A DNA stretch of 8,425 bases, taken from NCBI GenBank assembly GCA_021790055.1, contig JAJYIL010000112.1, forward strand, positions 1 to 8,425. Reading direction: 5' to 3'. The DNA is from Bacteroidota bacterium. GTDB taxonomy: Bacteria > Bacteroidota > Ignavibacteria > Ignavibacteriales > Ignavibacteriaceae. Both the position numbers and the translations under genes were made by a program. Positions 6,635-8,425 of the stretch are shown here, piece by piece. How positions within the stretch are numbered: the first letter of the stretch is position 1; every line of letters begins with the position of its first letter. A model generated the notes under the pieces. That model did no database searches, had not been told where the DNA came from, and was given only the letters and a program-made list of their open reading frames with translations.

Positions 6635-7380
6635 TTAAAAAGGCTTTACTATTTGTACTCTTCTTTTCTTTAGCTGCTGCTGCTCAAGCCATTGGTCCGG
6701 TAGTAACCATTCCGCAAATCAATTATGATTATTCGCATGTTCCGCAGGATTCAACCTTCGAACACACATACATGATTTATAACGGCGGCGGCGGCGTTCT
6801 AAAGCTTGGCGCAGTAAAAACTTCGTGCAAATGTATTACTGCAAGTATCGATAAGAATACTTTAACACCAACTGATTCGGCAAGACTGATGGTAACTTAT
6901 ACCAATACCGGCAAATCATCCGGGATAGATAATTTTGTCTCTATCCGGACAAATGATGACAATAACCCTGATGTGAGAATTTATATAACTCGAAAGGTTC
7001 CAACTAATGCTCCGACATTGTCCTCGATGCCTATCGATACGCTTGGCGGAACTACTAATGCCCCGGTAATTTATTTCCCTAATACTCAGCATAACTTCGG
7101 TGTAATGAAGCAGGGAGATATTGTTTCTTATACTTTCAAATACTTTAATAAAGGGAACTCTGTTTTACATATTAGGGACATTCAGACTTCGTGCGGATGT
7201 ACGGCGGCTGCAGTAAAAGCTAAAGATACTGCGCCCGGCAAGGAAGGAGAAATCCGCGTGCAATTTGATTCGACGGGAAAGATAGGTAAGCTGGTAAGAC
7301 AGATTACAGTAATGTCTAATGACCCCAAAAATACTTTTGAGCAATTGAAAATTTATGCCGACGTGCAAGAGCATAAATAG
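6631..7380 (+). CDS. Exported protein with two DUF1573 domains
   Basis: The 249-residue product starts with a signal peptide: MIKK, a hydrophobic run (residues 5-18), then an AQA site after about residue 20, so it should cross the inner membrane. No lipobox cysteine is present. Two Ig-like DUF1573 domains follow, at about 30-120 and 147-247. Each has the family pattern of an aromatic strand, an N-x-G turn and a C-x-C pair: C66/C68 (TSCKCI) and C188/C190 (TSCGCT), then a T/SND(D/P) strand (TNDD 107-110, SNDP in the second). A P/S/T linker joins them. The function of DUF1573 proteins is unknown; the domain is common in surface and periplasmic proteins of Bacteroidota. The start overlaps the tsaB stop by 4 bases and is preceded by AGGGAAAGGA at 6617-6626, a good ribosome binding site. 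A direct link to t6A synthesis is not implied. Confidence 0.88.
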   Translation: MIKKALLFVLFFSLAAAAQAIGPVVTIPQINYDYSHVPQDSTFEHTYMIYNGGGGVLKLGAVKTSCKCITASIDKNTLTPTDSARLMVTYTNTGKSSGIDNFVSIRTNDDNNPDVRIYITRKVPTNAPTLSSMPIDTLGGTTNAPVIYFPNTQHNFGVMKQGDIVSYTFKYFNKGNSVLHIRDIQTSCGCTAAAVKAKDTAPGKEGEIRVQFDSTGKIGKLVRQITVMSNDPKNTFEQLKIYADVQEHK

Positions 7381-7397
7381 AAAGAATTAAAAATTAA

Positions 7398-8237
7398 ATG
7401 GCGTGGTTTAGAAGATCTAAAGAAAATATTTCTCCGGATTCACAGAAAAAAGACTTACCGGACGGTTTATGGGAAAAGTGCCCGGGATGCAGCGAGATTA
7501 TTCACAAGAAGCAGCTTGAAGCCAACCTTTGGACATGCCTTAAGTGCAACTATCATTTCCGGATAGGCAGCCAGGAGTATATCGATATACTCCTGGACAA
7601 AGGCACCTTCAAAGAGATGGATAAGAAGATGCGCTCCGCTGATCCGCTTAAGTTTGAAGATACTAAGAAATACTCCGAAAGGATCCAGGAAACTATCAAG
7701 AAGCTTGGAATGAATGATGCAGTTAGAACCGGTTCAGGTAAGATTAACGGGATGGACGTTGCCTTCGGCTGCATGGACTTTAAGTTTATCGGCGGCAGTA
7801 TGGGATCGGTTGTTGGTGAAAAAGTTTCAAGACTTATAGACCGAGCTTTTAGGAATAAAGTTCCGCTCATTATTGTTTCTTCGAGCGGCGGCGCAAGAAT
7901 GATGGAAGGTGCATTTTCTTTGATGCAGATGGCTAAAACGAGCTCTCGGCTTGCTCGATTAGCCGAAGCTAAAGTTCCGTACATCTCGGTAATGACTGAC
8001 CCGACTACAGGCGGAACAACAGCAAGCTATGCCATGCTTGGCGATGTTCATATTGCCGAGCCGCAGGCGCTTATTGGCTTTGCCGGTCCCCGTGTTATTA
8101 AACAAACGATAGGGAAGGATTTGCCAAAAGGCTTTCAAAGGTCCGAGTTTTTGATGGAACAGGGATTTGTCGATATTATTTCGTCAAGAAAAGATTTAAA
8201 GAACAATATCTTTAATGTTCTGTCCTTATTAAGCTGA
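7398..8237 (+). CDS. accD: Acetyl-CoA carboxylase carboxyltransferase subunit beta AccD
   Basis: AccD pairs with AccA to form the carboxyltransferase that moves CO2 from carboxybiotin to acetyl-CoA, giving malonyl-CoA for fatty-acid synthesis in the cytosol. The 279-residue length is normal. The N-terminus MAWFRRSK is typical. A four-cysteine zinc ribbon follows (C28, C31, C47, C50), then the crotonase-fold domain with SSSGGARMMEG at 161-171 (oxyanion-hole glycines), PTTGGTTASYAMLGD and GFAGPRVIKQTI, ending with the QGFVD element near residue 255. The gene starts 17 bases after the DUF1573 gene with only a weak A-rich ribosome binding site. A perfect 26-base palindrome spans codons 58-67. The zinc ribbon of the E. 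coli enzyme is reported to bind acc mRNA, which is relevant to that palindrome. No accA is seen in the window. Confidence 0.97.
   Translation: MAWFRRSKENISPDSQKKDLPDGLWEKCPGCSEIIHKKQLEANLWTCLKCNYHFRIGSQEYIDILLDKGTFKEMDKKMRSADPLKFEDTKKYSERIQETIKKLGMNDAVRTGSGKINGMDVAFGCMDFKFIGGSMGSVVGEKVSRLIDRAFRNKVPLIIVSSSGGARMMEGAFSLMQMAKTSSRLARLAEAKVPYISVMTDPTTGGTTASYAMLGDVHIAEPQALIGFAGPRVIKQTIGKDLPKGFQRSEFLMEQGFVDIISSRKDLKNNIFNVLSLLS
7571..7596. repeat. Perfect 26-base palindrome inside accD
   Basis: The left arm CCAGGAGTATATC is followed without a spacer by its exact reverse complement GATATACTCCTGG. As RNA it can fold into an 11-base-pair stem closed by a UCGA loop. The left arm contains AGGAG (7573-7577) and the right arm CTCCT (7590-7594), so the hairpin pairs a ribosome-binding-site-like sequence with its complement. 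It encodes residues S58-D67, just after the zinc ribbon, in a part of AccD that is not strongly conserved. Confidence 0.9.
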
Positions 8238-8240
8238 GGA
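8236..8240 (+). promoter_or_regulatory. Possible ribosome binding site for panC
   Basis: GAGGA overlaps the accD stop codon and sits 4 bases before the ATC at 8245, where PanC similarity begins. It supports initiation near 8245 rather than at the ATG 8272. The spacing is on the short side. Confidence 0.4.
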
Positions 8241-8244
8241 ACTC

Positions 8245-8425
8245 ATCAAAACTGTTTCTAAAGTTAAGGAGATGCAGCGGGTTTCAATTAAAATGAAAGC
8301 TGCGGGCAAATCAGTCGGGCTTGTTCCTACCATGGGCTTTCTCCATGAAGGGCATCTTTCACTAATAAAAAAGTCAAAGACAAAATGCGATGTTACAGTG
8401 TTTTCAATCTTTGTCAATCCAAAGC
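8245..8425 (+). CDS. panC: Pantothenate synthetase PanC, N-terminal fragment (runs off the window)
   Basis: PanC condenses pantoate and beta-alanine with ATP to make pantothenate, the coenzyme A precursor, in the cytosol. The frame gives IKTVSKVKEMQ, then GLVPTMGFLHEGHLSLIKKSK and VFSIFVNPK. The TMG block, the H-x-G-H ATP-binding motif and the SIFVNP strand are diagnostic. In the family about 22-26 residues precede VPTMG, which places the start at about 8245, yet no ATG, GTG or TTG occurs in frame between the stop at 8230-8232 and the ATG at 8272. Starting at 8272 would remove the first beta-strand and abuts AAGGAG with no spacer. An ATC start with GAGGA upstream, a sequence error, or true use of 8272 are all possible. 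It follows accD within 7 bases. The 3' end lies outside the window. Confidence 0.9.
   Translation, partial: MKTVSKVKEMQRVSIKMKAAGKSVGLVPTMGFLHEGHLSLIKKSKTKCDVTVFSIFVNPK

Noticed and set aside
6783..6798. GGC triplet run in the DUF1573 gene
   Set aside because: It simply encodes four glycines in a turn before the first C-x-C pair. It is too short to call a microsatellite with a role.
7553..7984. A 143-codon open frame on the minus strand opposite accD
   Set aside because: It lies wholly within a strongly conserved gene, has no recognisable domain, and its composition is what antisense of accD would give.

Overview
The window looks like a chromosomal stretch from a bacterium of the Bacteroidota/Ignavibacteriota/Chlorobi (FCB) group. 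The lineage call rests on a SprA-type type 9 secretion system (T9SS) outer-membrane translocon directly followed by a PorX-type response regulator with a PglZ phosphatase domain, a pairing essentially confined to that group. An Ignavibacteria-like member is my best guess, but that is inference. GC is about 40% on lines I counted.

Layout, all on the + strand. Positions 3-143 encode the C-terminus of glyceraldehyde-3-phosphate dehydrogenase (gap) at about 56% GC. Three bases later an ATG begins what reads as the first dozen residues of phosphoglycerate kinase (pgk). Around positions 160-182 the reading passes, in frame and at a short shared sequence, into the middle of sprA. The long open frame 147-3698 is therefore a composite: a pgk start joined to the C-terminal half of SprA. 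This is the strongest anomaly here and is most likely an assembly chimera; a genuine microhomology rearrangement is the alternative.

After a 95-base gap, the only real intergenic space, comes a compact gene run: porX (3794-5362), tsaE (5365-5793), tsaB (5786-6634), a secreted tandem DUF1573 protein (6631-7380), accD (7398-8237) and the start of panC (from about 8245, running off the window). Neighbours overlap by 8 and 4 bases or lie 2-17 bases apart, which suggests one transcription unit. It mixes T9SS regulation (PorX), t6A tRNA modification (TsaE and TsaB), an exported protein of unknown role, fatty-acid synthesis (AccD) and pantothenate/CoA synthesis (PanC). AccD and PanC both feed acyl metabolism; the rest look like housekeeping genes sharing a transcript.

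Four non-standard signals stand out: the gap/pgk/sprA junction; a degenerate 30-base repeat inserted in frame in tsaB, which lengthens the protein; a perfect 26-base palindrome inside accD containing an AGGAG/CTCCT pair; and the lack of a canonical start codon at the expected N-terminus of panC. No tRNA, rRNA, CRISPR array, insertion sequence or convincing terminator was seen. I found no clearly new multi-gene system.
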